The notes beneath the pieces are model-generated. The model was not told the origin of the DNA, did no database searches, and was given only the letters and a program-made list of their open reading frames with translations. This document shows positions 1 to 6,068 of a stretch of DNA of 21,002 nt, piece by piece. Location: the NCBI GenBank assembly GCA_937893125.1, contig CALBHW010000020.1, positions 1 to 21,002 on the forward strand, given 5' to 3'. Each line of letters starts with the position of its first letter. Within the stretch, counting starts at the first letter, position 1. Origin of the DNA: an uncultured Clostridia bacterium. Its GTDB lineage: Bacteria; Bacillota; Clostridia; Christensenellales; UBA1242. The position numbers were made by a program, and so were the translations under genes.

Positions 1-16
1 GGGGGGGGGGGGGGGG
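1..16. other. Poly-G run at window edge
   Basis: Sixteen consecutive G bases open the window, in a region that is otherwise strongly AT-rich. Nothing nearby has similar composition. A homopolymer G run at a sequence end is typical of no-signal calls in two-colour sequencing chemistry carried into an assembly, so I read it as a probable artefact and not as biology. Confidence 0.75.
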
Positions 17-141
17 TAACATATATATAGACGGCTTAGTTTATTAAACAAAAAGTCGTTTGGCTATTTTCGCTGTCTTGCCATATCATTATAGGAAGTT
101 TTTAAAACACGTTATTTGTTTTAAAATTAAAAGAGTTATTT

Positions 142-171
142 TGATAAAATAGTCAAACAATAATAAGGAGG
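142..171 (+). promoter_or_regulatory. Extended -10 promoter and strong RBS of the LRR gene
   Basis: TGA-TAAAAT at 142-150 is an extended -10 element; no good -35 lies at normal spacing. The predicted start point is near 157. AAGGAGG at 165-171 is a near-perfect Shine-Dalgarno sequence four bases before the ATG at 176 and fixes that start. Confidence 0.5.
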
Positions 172-175
172 AAAA

Positions 176-2014
176 ATGAAAAATAAAAAGTTAATAATTG
201 CATTTTCACTATGCATTATAGTTGTTGTCGGTTTAATCGCAACAATTGTCGTTTTAGCTAGTGGGACACAAGGGGTAGGAACAAGTGTCAGTGTTTTATA
301 TGTTGCTACAGATATAGAAGGTAGTGTAAGTGCAAAATATAGTCGAATAAACAAAAATACAAGTGCTATTATTTCTACGGCAGATATGGTAACATCTAGT
401 GGGGATAAAACAGTAAAATTTTTGGCTATTACACCTACGACAACTAGTTTACTTAATCCGACTGACAGTAGTATTGCTTTGATGGCTGAAGAAGATTTAG
501 TTATTACATATACTTTTACGGCTGTAGAAAAGTATTATGCAACATTGGAGTACAAGGATAATTCAAATTCGCCAACAAACATTGAGTTTACTTATTCGCT
601 GAATGATGAAGTATTTTTGGATGAAATGACGATGCCGATTGAAATTAGTGCTGATAAATCTACAAGTTATTCAATTAAGTTGCATATTGCTAACACTGCT
701 AAAAATGCAAGCCTTGGTGGCTCGTTCAACTGGGTTTTAACTAAAACAAGTCCAAATGAGCCGATAGAAGATACAAAACTTTCGATAAATTTTACCAATA
801 ATGGTGGCTCGGTCGTTAATAATAGGAATGTTTCAATTCAAAAAAGTAGTGATGGCACAAAATTTAAAATAATTGGTCCTACACCAGTTGTAGACGCTTC
901 GTCCACATCTTCGTATCTTAATGGAGATTTCAGCGAAAGGTCAATTGCTTCAACTGGAAAAGTATCTGATATTAACGATTTGGTAAATAAAAACGGGGCT
1001 GAATTTTACTATTTTTGCACAAACTCTGCAGTTGTTGGCTCTCAAACATACGTTGACCCAGGTCAAGTTTACAATGTCTCCACAAGCGATAGTACGCTTG
1101 AAAATTGGTATGAATTTCCGACAGAGAAACAAACTTTGTATTCTTGTTTTATGACGCCAAACTACAAAACAGAAGAAGTATATTCGGGTAGTGATTCACA
1201 AATTATTGTTTCAAATAAGGTAAATAAACTAATTACAAAAGCATTTTATAATATTACTTCGCTTAGAAATATTGTTGTACCTCAAAGTGTAACCAATATT
1301 GAATCAAATGCTTTTTATGGCTGTACAAAACTAAACAGTATAACTTTACCTGCAAACTTAACTGTCATTAAGGAATACACTTTTTATGAATGTTCAAGTT
1401 TGAAAATGCCTGATCTTCCAGACTCACTGACTACAATTGAAAAATATGCTTTTTACGGTTGTGATGGACTTGGAAATGTTGTAATATCTAAAAATGTAAC
1501 ATCACTAGGACTTTGCTCTTTTGCGGACTGCTATTATTTAAGGAAAATGTCCGTTGATAATGACAATAAGGTTTATTATTCAGAGAGTAACTGCATAGTC
1601 GAAAGGGAAACAAAAACTTTAGTTATGGGCTGTGGTGGCTCAAAAATTCCAAGTGGAATTACTAAAATAGGTGATTATGCTTTTTATTTTCCGTCAACAG
1701 TATTTGATATTAAAGAAATTACAATCCCTGATACAGTAACACATATTGGTTGTAATGCTTTTTATGGCCAAAGTGGATTTAAGAGCGTTACTATACCTGC
1801 CAGTGTTACTTATATAGGTTGGTATGCGTTTCGTCGATGTCAATATCTTGAGACTGCTACTTTTGAAGATACAACAAGTACTTGGAGTGTGACTGAACCT
1901 GTGCTTTGGGGAGTAAATTTTCCTAATTTTGAAGTAACCAACCCAGAAAATAATGCTAGTATGTTAACTATTAGTAATAAATATACTTTCAAAAAGAATA
2001 CTACGAGTGCATAG
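176..2014 (+). CDS. BspA-like leucine-rich-repeat surface protein
   Basis: A 612-residue envelope protein. Residues 1-4 are basic, and about 6-28 form a hydrophobic segment (IIAFSLCIIVVVGLIATIVV) that acts as a signal peptide or N-terminal anchor. About 35-190 is a Ser/Thr-rich, probably beta-sandwich region that I do not recognise. From about 370 to 580 the protein carries LRR_5 (BspA/Treponema type) repeats with the recurrent pattern 'I...AF.GC..L..I..P..V..I', for example ESNAFYGCTKLNSITLPANL. The set is interrupted by the beta-hairpin variant 'YYSESNCIVERETKTLVMGC' that is common in clostridial members. No LPXTG motif or C-terminal anchor is seen. It is a single gene under its own promoter. 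BspA-like proteins are usually adhesins or cell-surface scaffolds; the ligand here is unknown. The LRR assignment is firm, and an adhesin role is inference. Confidence 0.85.
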   Translation: MKNKKLIIAFSLCIIVVVGLIATIVVLASGTQGVGTSVSVLYVATDIEGSVSAKYSRINKNTSAIISTADMVTSSGDKTVKFLAITPTTTSLLNPTDSSIALMAEEDLVITYTFTAVEKYYATLEYKDNSNSPTNIEFTYSLNDEVFLDEMTMPIEISADKSTSYSIKLHIANTAKNASLGGSFNWVLTKTSPNEPIEDTKLSINFTNNGGSVVNNRNVSIQKSSDGTKFKIIGPTPVVDASSTSSYLNGDFSERSIASTGKVSDINDLVNKNGAEFYYFCTNSAVVGSQTYVDPGQVYNVSTSDSTLENWYEFPTEKQTLYSCFMTPNYKTEEVYSGSDSQIIVSNKVNKLITKAFYNITSLRNIVVPQSVTNIESNAFYGCTKLNSITLPANLTVIKEYTFYECSSLKMPDLPDSLTTIEKYAFYGCDGLGNVVISKNVTSLGLCSFADCYYLRKMSVDNDNKVYYSESNCIVERETKTLVMGCGGSKIPSGITKIGDYAFYFPSTVFDIKEITIPDTVTHIGCNAFYGQSGFKSVTIPASVTYIGWYAFRRCQYLETATFEDTTSTWSVTEPVLWGVNFPNFEVTNPENNASMLTISNKYTFKKNTTSA

Positions 2015-2088
2015 TTTTAGAAGTGAAAAACAATATTTACTAGAAAAATAATTTATTCAAATCTCTTTTCTTTTTTGGTTAAATATTA

Positions 2089-2101
2089 TAGAATAAACAT
2101 A
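2089..2101 (+). promoter_or_regulatory. Putative leaderless promoter of truA
   Basis: TAGAAT at 2089-2094 is a good -10 element and the ATG begins at 2101, exactly where transcription would start (hexamer end at -7). No Shine-Dalgarno sequence lies between. The -35 region (about 2065-2072) is only pyrimidine-rich and weak. This predicts a leaderless mRNA. Confidence 0.45.
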
Positions 2102-2841
2102 TGAAAAATGTTGCACTCATAATTGAATATATTGGGACAAATTATTCGGGTTTTCAAAGACAAAAAAATGGGTTGTCTATTGCGGAAGTTGTTGAAAATG
2201 CCATTGAGCAAGCGACTGGTGAAAAGTCAAAACTAATTCCGAGTGGAAGAACAGATAAAGGCGTTCACGCTTTGGGGCAAGTCGCGAATTTCACGACGGG
2301 CTCAAATATTCCGCCAGACAAAATGGCAATAAATATCAATCTTTATCTTCCAGGGGACATACAAATTATTAAAAGTTATGAGGTTCCGCTAGACTTTAAT
2401 TCCCGCAAAAATGCAAAAAGAAAGACTTATTTATATAGAATGAAAACGGGCGAAAATATGAGCGTTTTTGATAGAAATAGAACGCTTTTTGTCCGCGGGG
2501 AAGTTGACGAAAATAAAATGAAAAGGGCGTGTTCTTTAATTGTCGGGACTCACGATTTTTCGGCTTTTGTAGCAAGTGGCGCGACAACAAAAACGACAAC
2601 GCGCACAATTTATTCGGCGAACTTAAATCAAGAAAATGACTATCTAGTATTTGAAATAACTGGTAATGGTTTTTTGTATAATATGGTGAGAATTTTAGTG
2701 GGAACACTTCTTCTTATCGGCAAAAATAAAATGACAATCAGCCAATTTGAAGCGCTTTTAAACGGTGGGGATAGAAAAAACGCGGGGAAGACTGTTGCTC
2801 CTGACGGACTCTATCTAAAAGAAGTAATATATGATTTTTAA
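2101..2841 (+). CDS. truA: tRNA pseudouridine(38-40) synthase TruA
   Basis: A 246-residue enzyme that isomerises uridines 38-40 in the anticodon arm of many tRNAs to pseudouridine; it is cytosolic and acts as a homodimer. The catalytic motif is GRTDKGVHALGQ at about residues 49-60, with Asp52 as nucleophile. Other family landmarks are 'YIGTNYSGFQRQ' near the N terminus, 'FNSRKNAKRKTYLYRM' in the middle and the C-terminal 'GNGFLYNMVRILVGTLL' block (about 192-208). The length is normal for the family. It sits just before rplM-rpsI, the order found in many Bacillota, but a strong internal promoter separates it from rplM. The start has no RBS, while a -10 box ends six bases upstream, so leaderless translation is likely. 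The next in-frame methionine is far downstream and would cut into the fold. Confidence 0.95.
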   Translation: MKNVALIIEYIGTNYSGFQRQKNGLSIAEVVENAIEQATGEKSKLIPSGRTDKGVHALGQVANFTTGSNIPPDKMAININLYLPGDIQIIKSYEVPLDFNSRKNAKRKTYLYRMKTGENMSVFDRNRTLFVRGEVDENKMKRACSLIVGTHDFSAFVASGATTKTTTRTIYSANLNQENDYLVFEITGNGFLYNMVRILVGTLLLIGKNKMTISQFEALLNGGDRKNAGKTVAPDGLYLKEVIYDF

Positions 2842-2902
2842 TTTTAACCAAAAAGCGTGTTACAAAAAAGCAATTTTTTTACAAAAAGTATAGTAAAAAC
2901 CC

Positions 2903-2931
2903 TTGACAAATACGCTAAAAAGTTATATTAT
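2903..2931 (+). promoter_or_regulatory. Sigma-A-type promoter of rplM-rpsI
   Basis: TTGACA at 2903-2908 and TATTAT at 2926-2931 are separated by 17 bases. This is the best consensus promoter in the window. The predicted start is near 2938, leaving an untranslated leader of about 85 bases before rplM. Confidence 0.8.
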
Positions 2932-2937
2932 CTATGC

Positions 2938-3023
2938 GTTAGCAAAAGTTATGCTCGTCTATTAGCCCAGATAGCGTGAATTTGGTTAAAAGATTTAATT
3001 ATTTGAAGTTTAAGGGAGAAATT
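2938..3023 (+). promoter_or_regulatory. 5' leader of rplM, probable L13-type ribosomal protein leader
   Basis: An approximately 85-nt leader lies between the promoter and rplM. It can form a hairpin in which GCGTTA (2936-2941) pairs with TTATGC (2949-2954), with one mismatch and a wobble. A second CTAT/ATAG element lies near 2957-2974. Structured leaders upstream of rplM-rpsI (Rfam L13_leader) are known in Bacillota and are thought to mediate autogenous control. Position and size fit, but I could not confirm the consensus by eye. An SD-like AAGGGAGA lies at the 3' end, just before ATG 3024. Confidence 0.4.
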
Positions 3024-3467
3024 ATGAAAACTTATATGGCAAACCCTAAAACTGTGGAGTCCAAATGGTACATTGTCGATGCGACTGATGTTCCACTAGG
3101 TCGTCTTGCAAGTCAAGTTGCTTCAATTCTTCGTGGGAAGAATAAGCCTGAATTTACTCCACATGTTGACACTGGGGATTATGTTATTGTTATAAATAGC
3201 GACAAAGTTGTCTTGACTGGCAACAAGTTGAGAGACAAAAAATATTATCATTATAGCGGTTATGTCGGCGGAATGAAAGAAGTCGGATACGACAAACTTA
3301 TGAAAGAACAATCCGATTTTGCGGTTACAAAGGCCGTTAAAGGAATGTTGCCAAAGAATTCGCTTGGCTCAAAAATGATAAAGAAACTTAGGGTTTACAA
3401 GGACGCAAATCACAATCACGAAGCGCAAAAACCTGAACTTATTTCTATAAAGGGAGCGAGACAATAA
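3024..3467 (+). CDS. rplM: 50S ribosomal protein L13
   Basis: A 147-residue protein of the large ribosomal subunit, one of the early assembly proteins that bind 23S rRNA. The N terminus MKTYMANPKTVESKWYIVDA, then PLGRLAS, HVDTGDYV and the signature 'AVKGMLPKNSLG' are all typical, as is the length (about 142-147). The ATG at 3024 is chosen because it has an SD sequence (AAGGGAGA) and matches the family N terminus; an in-frame GTG at 2976 would add 16 residues translated from the leader. The stop TAA overlaps the ATG of rpsI (TAATG), so L13 and S9 are translationally coupled, as expected for this conserved pair. Confidence 0.97.
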   Translation: MKTYMANPKTVESKWYIVDATDVPLGRLASQVASILRGKNKPEFTPHVDTGDYVIVINSDKVVLTGNKLRDKKYYHYSGYVGGMKEVGYDKLMKEQSDFAVTKAVKGMLPKNSLGSKMIKKLRVYKDANHNHEAQKPELISIKGARQ

Positions 3468-4021
3468 TGGCAGAAGAAGTTAAAGTTGAAAAGGCAAAAA
3501 AGACCGACGCTGTTAAAGCAGAGAGAAAGCCTGATGCGAGAAGAACAGACGCTAAAAAATTCGTAAAAAGAGAACCACAAGAAGAAGTCAAACCAGCAAA
3601 AAGACTTCATGTCAAACCAGCAAATTATGCAAAACCTGTTTCAAGAATTTCAACAGGAAGAAGAAAAGATGCTGTCGCTAGAGTTCGTCTTGTCGAAGGT
3701 AATGGCAAGATTACTATCAACGGACGCGATATGGATGACTACTTTATGCTTGACACATTGAAACTTATCGTTCGTCAACCACTCAAACTCACTGGAACAG
3801 AAAACAAATATGATGTTATTGTTAATGTTTACGGTGGCGGATACACTGGACAAACTGGTGCTGTCAGACATGGTATTGCAAGAGCACTTGTTAAAGAAAA
3901 CGAAACTTATAAGGCTGAACTTAAAAAAGCAGGCTTCTTGTCAAGAGATTCAAGAATGAAAGAACGTAAGAAATACGGTCTCAAAAAAGCAAGAAAAGCT
4001 CCACAATTCTCAAAGAGATAA
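3467..4021 (+). CDS. rpsI: 30S ribosomal protein S9 with long N-terminal extension
   Basis: A 184-residue protein of the small subunit head, whose C-terminal tail reaches the P-site tRNA. Residues from about 58 form a normal S9 domain: 'STGRRKDAVARVRLVEGNG', 'YGGGYTGQTGAVRHGIARAL', 'FLSRDSRMKERKKYGLKKAR', ending in the basic tail KAPQFSKR with terminal Lys-Arg. The first roughly 57 residues are an added, highly charged Lys/Glu/Ala/Pro-rich segment that is probably disordered; typical S9 is about 130 residues. The start is firm, because the ATG overlaps the rplM stop and follows AAGGGAG. A strong terminator follows. The extension may contact rRNA near the subunit surface, but its role is unknown. 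Confidence 0.95.
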   Translation: MAEEVKVEKAKKTDAVKAERKPDARRTDAKKFVKREPQEEVKPAKRLHVKPANYAKPVSRISTGRRKDAVARVRLVEGNGKITINGRDMDDYFMLDTLKLIVRQPLKLTGTENKYDVIVNVYGGGYTGQTGAVRHGIARALVKENETYKAELKKAGFLSRDSRMKERKKYGLKKARKAPQFSKR

Positions 4022-4053
4022 TTTGTTTTGGAGTTATTCAAAAATTGTTTATC

Positions 4054-4083
4054 AAAAAATCCGCAATTATTTGCGGATTTTTT
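4054..4083 (+). terminator. Rho-independent terminator of rplM-rpsI
   Basis: AAAAAATCCGCAA (4054-4066) pairs perfectly with TTGCGGATTTTTT (4071-4083) around a TTAT loop, giving a 13-bp stem with a U run. The A tract on the other arm means it could also stop transcription arriving from trxB. Confidence 0.9.
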
Positions 4084-4128
4084 AATATAATGGTTCGTGA
4101 GAGATCTTTTTTATATATGTTTTTATAG

Positions 4129-4190
4129 AAAAAAGTCCCTAGATAGAGAAGTAAACCCTATAGGTGTCATTTCATTGTCTAGGGGCTTTT
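4129..4190 (-). terminator. Long-stem hairpin, probable trxB terminator
   Basis: AAAAGTCCCTAGA (4131-4143) pairs with TCTAGGGGCTTTT (4178-4190) over 13 bp with one G-U wobble. Read on the minus strand it ends in six U and lies 30 bases past the trxB stop. The 34-base loop is unusually large for a terminator and contains a CCTATAGG palindrome that can add a small inner hairpin. Confidence 0.65.
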
Positions 4191-4219
4191 AAAATAATTT
4201 CATTTTGAGTTTCTTTTTG

Positions 4220-5143
4220 CTATTTTTTTGTCAGCCTAACATATTCATTCGCCTTTGTTGATGCAATGGCTCCGTCCGAACAAGCGGTAATGATTTGTCT
4301 TAGTGGGGTATTTCTAATATCGCCCACGGCAAAAATACCTTTAACGCTTGTTTGCATATATTGGTCAGTCACAATGTAGCCTTGTGCGTCTTTTTCTAGG
4401 TCAAAATCCAAAATTTCTGTGTCAGGACCTCGCCCAATACAAACAAATAGTCCGCCGACGGCAAGGGATGTGGTTTCGCGCGTAATAAGATTTTCGACCT
4501 CAATTTTTTCAATTTTTTTGTCACCGACGATATTTTTGACAGCACTATTTAAAATAAGTTCAATGTTGTCTTTGTTTTTTACTTCATCTTGCAAAATCTT
4601 TTCGCCACGGAATTCGTCACGCCTATGAATAAGATAGACTTTTTTTGCGACATTTGACAAATAAATTGCATCTTCAAGAGCGGTGTTTCCACCGCCGACG
4701 AGGGCAACTGTCTCGCCTTTATATAACGCGCCGTCGCACGTTGCACAATAACTGATGCCTTTTCCGACATAATCGCGCTCGCGGTCGATGCCGAGTTTTC
4801 TTACGCTCGCACCAAAAGCCAAAATCACCGCATAAGCCTTTATCGTTTCGGAAAAACACTCGACGACTTTAATATCGCCTTCAATTTTGACCTTTTTTAC
4901 TTCATCAAAAACAAAAGGAATGTTAAGTGCTTGCGTATGTTCAAACATTTTTGTCGCAAGTTCCATTCCCGAAATAGTCCCAAACCCAGTAAAATTTGAC
5001 ACATCGGCAGTATTACAAATTGCGCCCCCAGGAAGAGTCTTTTCGACGATAACAACATCAAGTCCCGCGCGTTTTGCATAAATACCTGCGGTCATCCCAG
5101 CTGGACCACCGCCCAAAATAACTAGGTCATAAATTTTTTCCAT
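4220..5143 (-). CDS. trxB: Thioredoxin-disulfide reductase
   Basis: A 307-residue cytosolic flavoprotein that uses NADPH to reduce thioredoxin, the main disulfide-reducing route. The FAD site is ILGGGPAGMTAG near the N terminus. The redox-active CATC lies in 'SYCATCDGALYKGE', followed by the NADPH-binding GGGNTALEDA and the phosphate-binding HRRDEFRG. The C-terminal FAD motif is 'GIFAVGDIRNTPLRQIITAC'. Length and domain order are those of low-molecular-weight bacterial TrxB. I start at the ATG at 5143, which is preceded by TTGGGGGC; an in-frame TTG at 5161 would add six residues that do not fit the family. It is transcribed divergently from ung, and no thioredoxin gene lies in the window. Confidence 0.95.
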   Translation of the reverse strand: MEKIYDLVILGGGPAGMTAGIYAKRAGLDVVIVEKTLPGGAICNTADVSNFTGFGTISGMELATKMFEHTQALNIPFVFDEVKKVKIEGDIKVVECFSETIKAYAVILAFGASVRKLGIDRERDYVGKGISYCATCDGALYKGETVALVGGGNTALEDAIYLSNVAKKVYLIHRRDEFRGEKILQDEVKNKDNIELILNSAVKNIVGDKKIEKIEVENLITRETTSLAVGGLFVCIGRGPDTEILDFDLEKDAQGYIVTDQYMQTSVKGIFAVGDIRNTPLRQIITACSDGAIASTKANEYVRLTKK

Positions 5144-5165
5144 TTTTGCCCCCAAAATCAAATCT

Positions 5166-5195
5166 ATTATAAAATATTTTTGTGCAAAATGCCAA
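5166..5195 (-). promoter_or_regulatory. Promoter of trxB
   Basis: On the minus strand TTGGCA (5190-5195) and TATAAT (5166-5171) are separated by 18 bases. The predicted start is near 5159, giving a leader of about 16 bases that contains the GGGGG ribosome-binding sequence. Confidence 0.6.
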
Positions 5196-5253
5196 ATAAA
5201 AAATCACTTTTTTTGACATTCTATTCATTTTATTTTTGTTTTGTGAAAGATTG

Positions 5254-5262
5254 TGGTAGAAT
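5254..5262 (+). promoter_or_regulatory. Extended -10 promoter of ung
   Basis: TGG-TAGAAT is an extended -10 element with a poor -35. The predicted start near 5269 leaves a leader of only about nine bases (with GGTG) before the ATG at 5278. Confidence 0.45.
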
Positions 5263-5277
5263 AATTTTGGTGAAAAT

Positions 5278-5949
5278 ATGTTTTACATTGCGAAAAATTG
5301 GTATGAATTACTAAAAAATGAGTTTAATAAGGACTATTTTAAGTCTCTTCAAGCATTCTTGAATGCTGAATACGCGACAAAAACGATTTATCCACCAGAT
5401 AAACTCGTCTTTAACGCGCTCAATCAAACTAAATTTAAAGATGTCAAAGTTGTTATTTTGGGGCAAGACCCATATATAAATGAAGGGCAAGCGCATGGGC
5501 TTTGTTTTTCGGTTGAACACGGCGAAATTCCACCAAGTTTAAAAAATATTTACAAAGAACTCCACGATGAACTTGGCACTTACATCCCGAACAATGGTAA
5601 TTTGACAAAATGGGCAAAACAAGGTGTTTTACTTTTAAACAGCGTTTTGACCGTCGAGAAAGGAAAAAGTTTCAGCCACAAAGGGAAGGGATGGGAGCGC
5701 TTTACGCACGAAATTATTTCGTTTGTCGCGCAAAAGTACTCGCCAGTTGTGTTCCTTCTTTGGGGTAACGGCGCAAAAAACATTGTGAAAGACATTGACT
5801 TGTCTGGTCACTATGTTTTAACCTGCGCACACCCAAGTCCACTATCTGCAAACAACGGATTTTTTGGATGTGGACATTTTTTGAAGTGTAACAAATTTTT
5901 GGAGTCAAAAGGCATTGAGCCTATCGATTGGCAAATAGAAAACATATAA
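5278..5949 (+). CDS. ung: Uracil-DNA glycosylase, family 1
   Basis: A 223-residue base-excision-repair enzyme that removes uracil from DNA after cytosine deamination or dUMP incorporation. The catalytic water-activating motif GQDPY is at residues 62-66 (Asp64). 'GQAHGLCFSV' forms the uracil pocket, 'LLLNSVLTVEKGKSFSHKGKGWE' contains the uracil-binding Asn and the SHKGKGWE block, and HPSPLSA (His185) is the DNA-intercalation loop. Length is typical. One deviation is that the usual GQDPYH reads GQDPYI, so the residue after the motif Tyr is Ile67 instead of His. The catalytic Asp and His are kept, so activity is expected. The leader is very short and the gene appears monocistronic. Confidence 0.95.
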   Translation: MFYIAKNWYELLKNEFNKDYFKSLQAFLNAEYATKTIYPPDKLVFNALNQTKFKDVKVVILGQDPYINEGQAHGLCFSVEHGEIPPSLKNIYKELHDELGTYIPNNGNLTKWAKQGVLLLNSVLTVEKGKSFSHKGKGWERFTHEIISFVAQKYSPVVFLLWGNGAKNIVKDIDLSGHYVLTCAHPSPLSANNGFFGCGHFLKCNKFLESKGIEPIDWQIENI

Positions 5950-6016
5950 TTTTTTGTCTTTTTATGTAAAAAATGGATTTTTTTGGGGAAATTATAGAAA
6001 TAAGTTCTATATTTTC

Positions 6017-6045
6017 TTGACTTAAAGTAGGTTATAATGTAGAAT
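6017..6045 (+). promoter_or_regulatory. Promoter of the O-antigen-ligase-like gene
   Basis: TTGACT (6017-6022) and TAGAAT (6040-6045) are 17 bases apart. The predicted start is near 6052. The leader carries GGAGAAGG (6056-6063), which selects ATG 6069. Confidence 0.65.
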
Positions 6046-6068
6046 AACTTTAATTGGAGAAGGTTGAA

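Noticed and set aside
2396..2707. 103-codon antisense ORF in truA
   Set aside because: It shadows a well-conserved truA frame and shows no RBS or family features.
2976..3023. Upstream GTG start adding 16 residues to L13
   Set aside because: The ATG at 3024 has an SD and matches the L13 family N terminus; the extra residues come from the leader.
5144..5161. TTG start adding six residues to TrxB
   Set aside because: The extra segment includes the GGGGG ribosome-binding sequence, and TrxB normally starts near the FAD motif.
6033..6038. TATAAT as -10 of the membrane protein gene
   Set aside because: It is ten bases from TTGACT; TAGAAT at 6040 gives the correct 17-base spacing.
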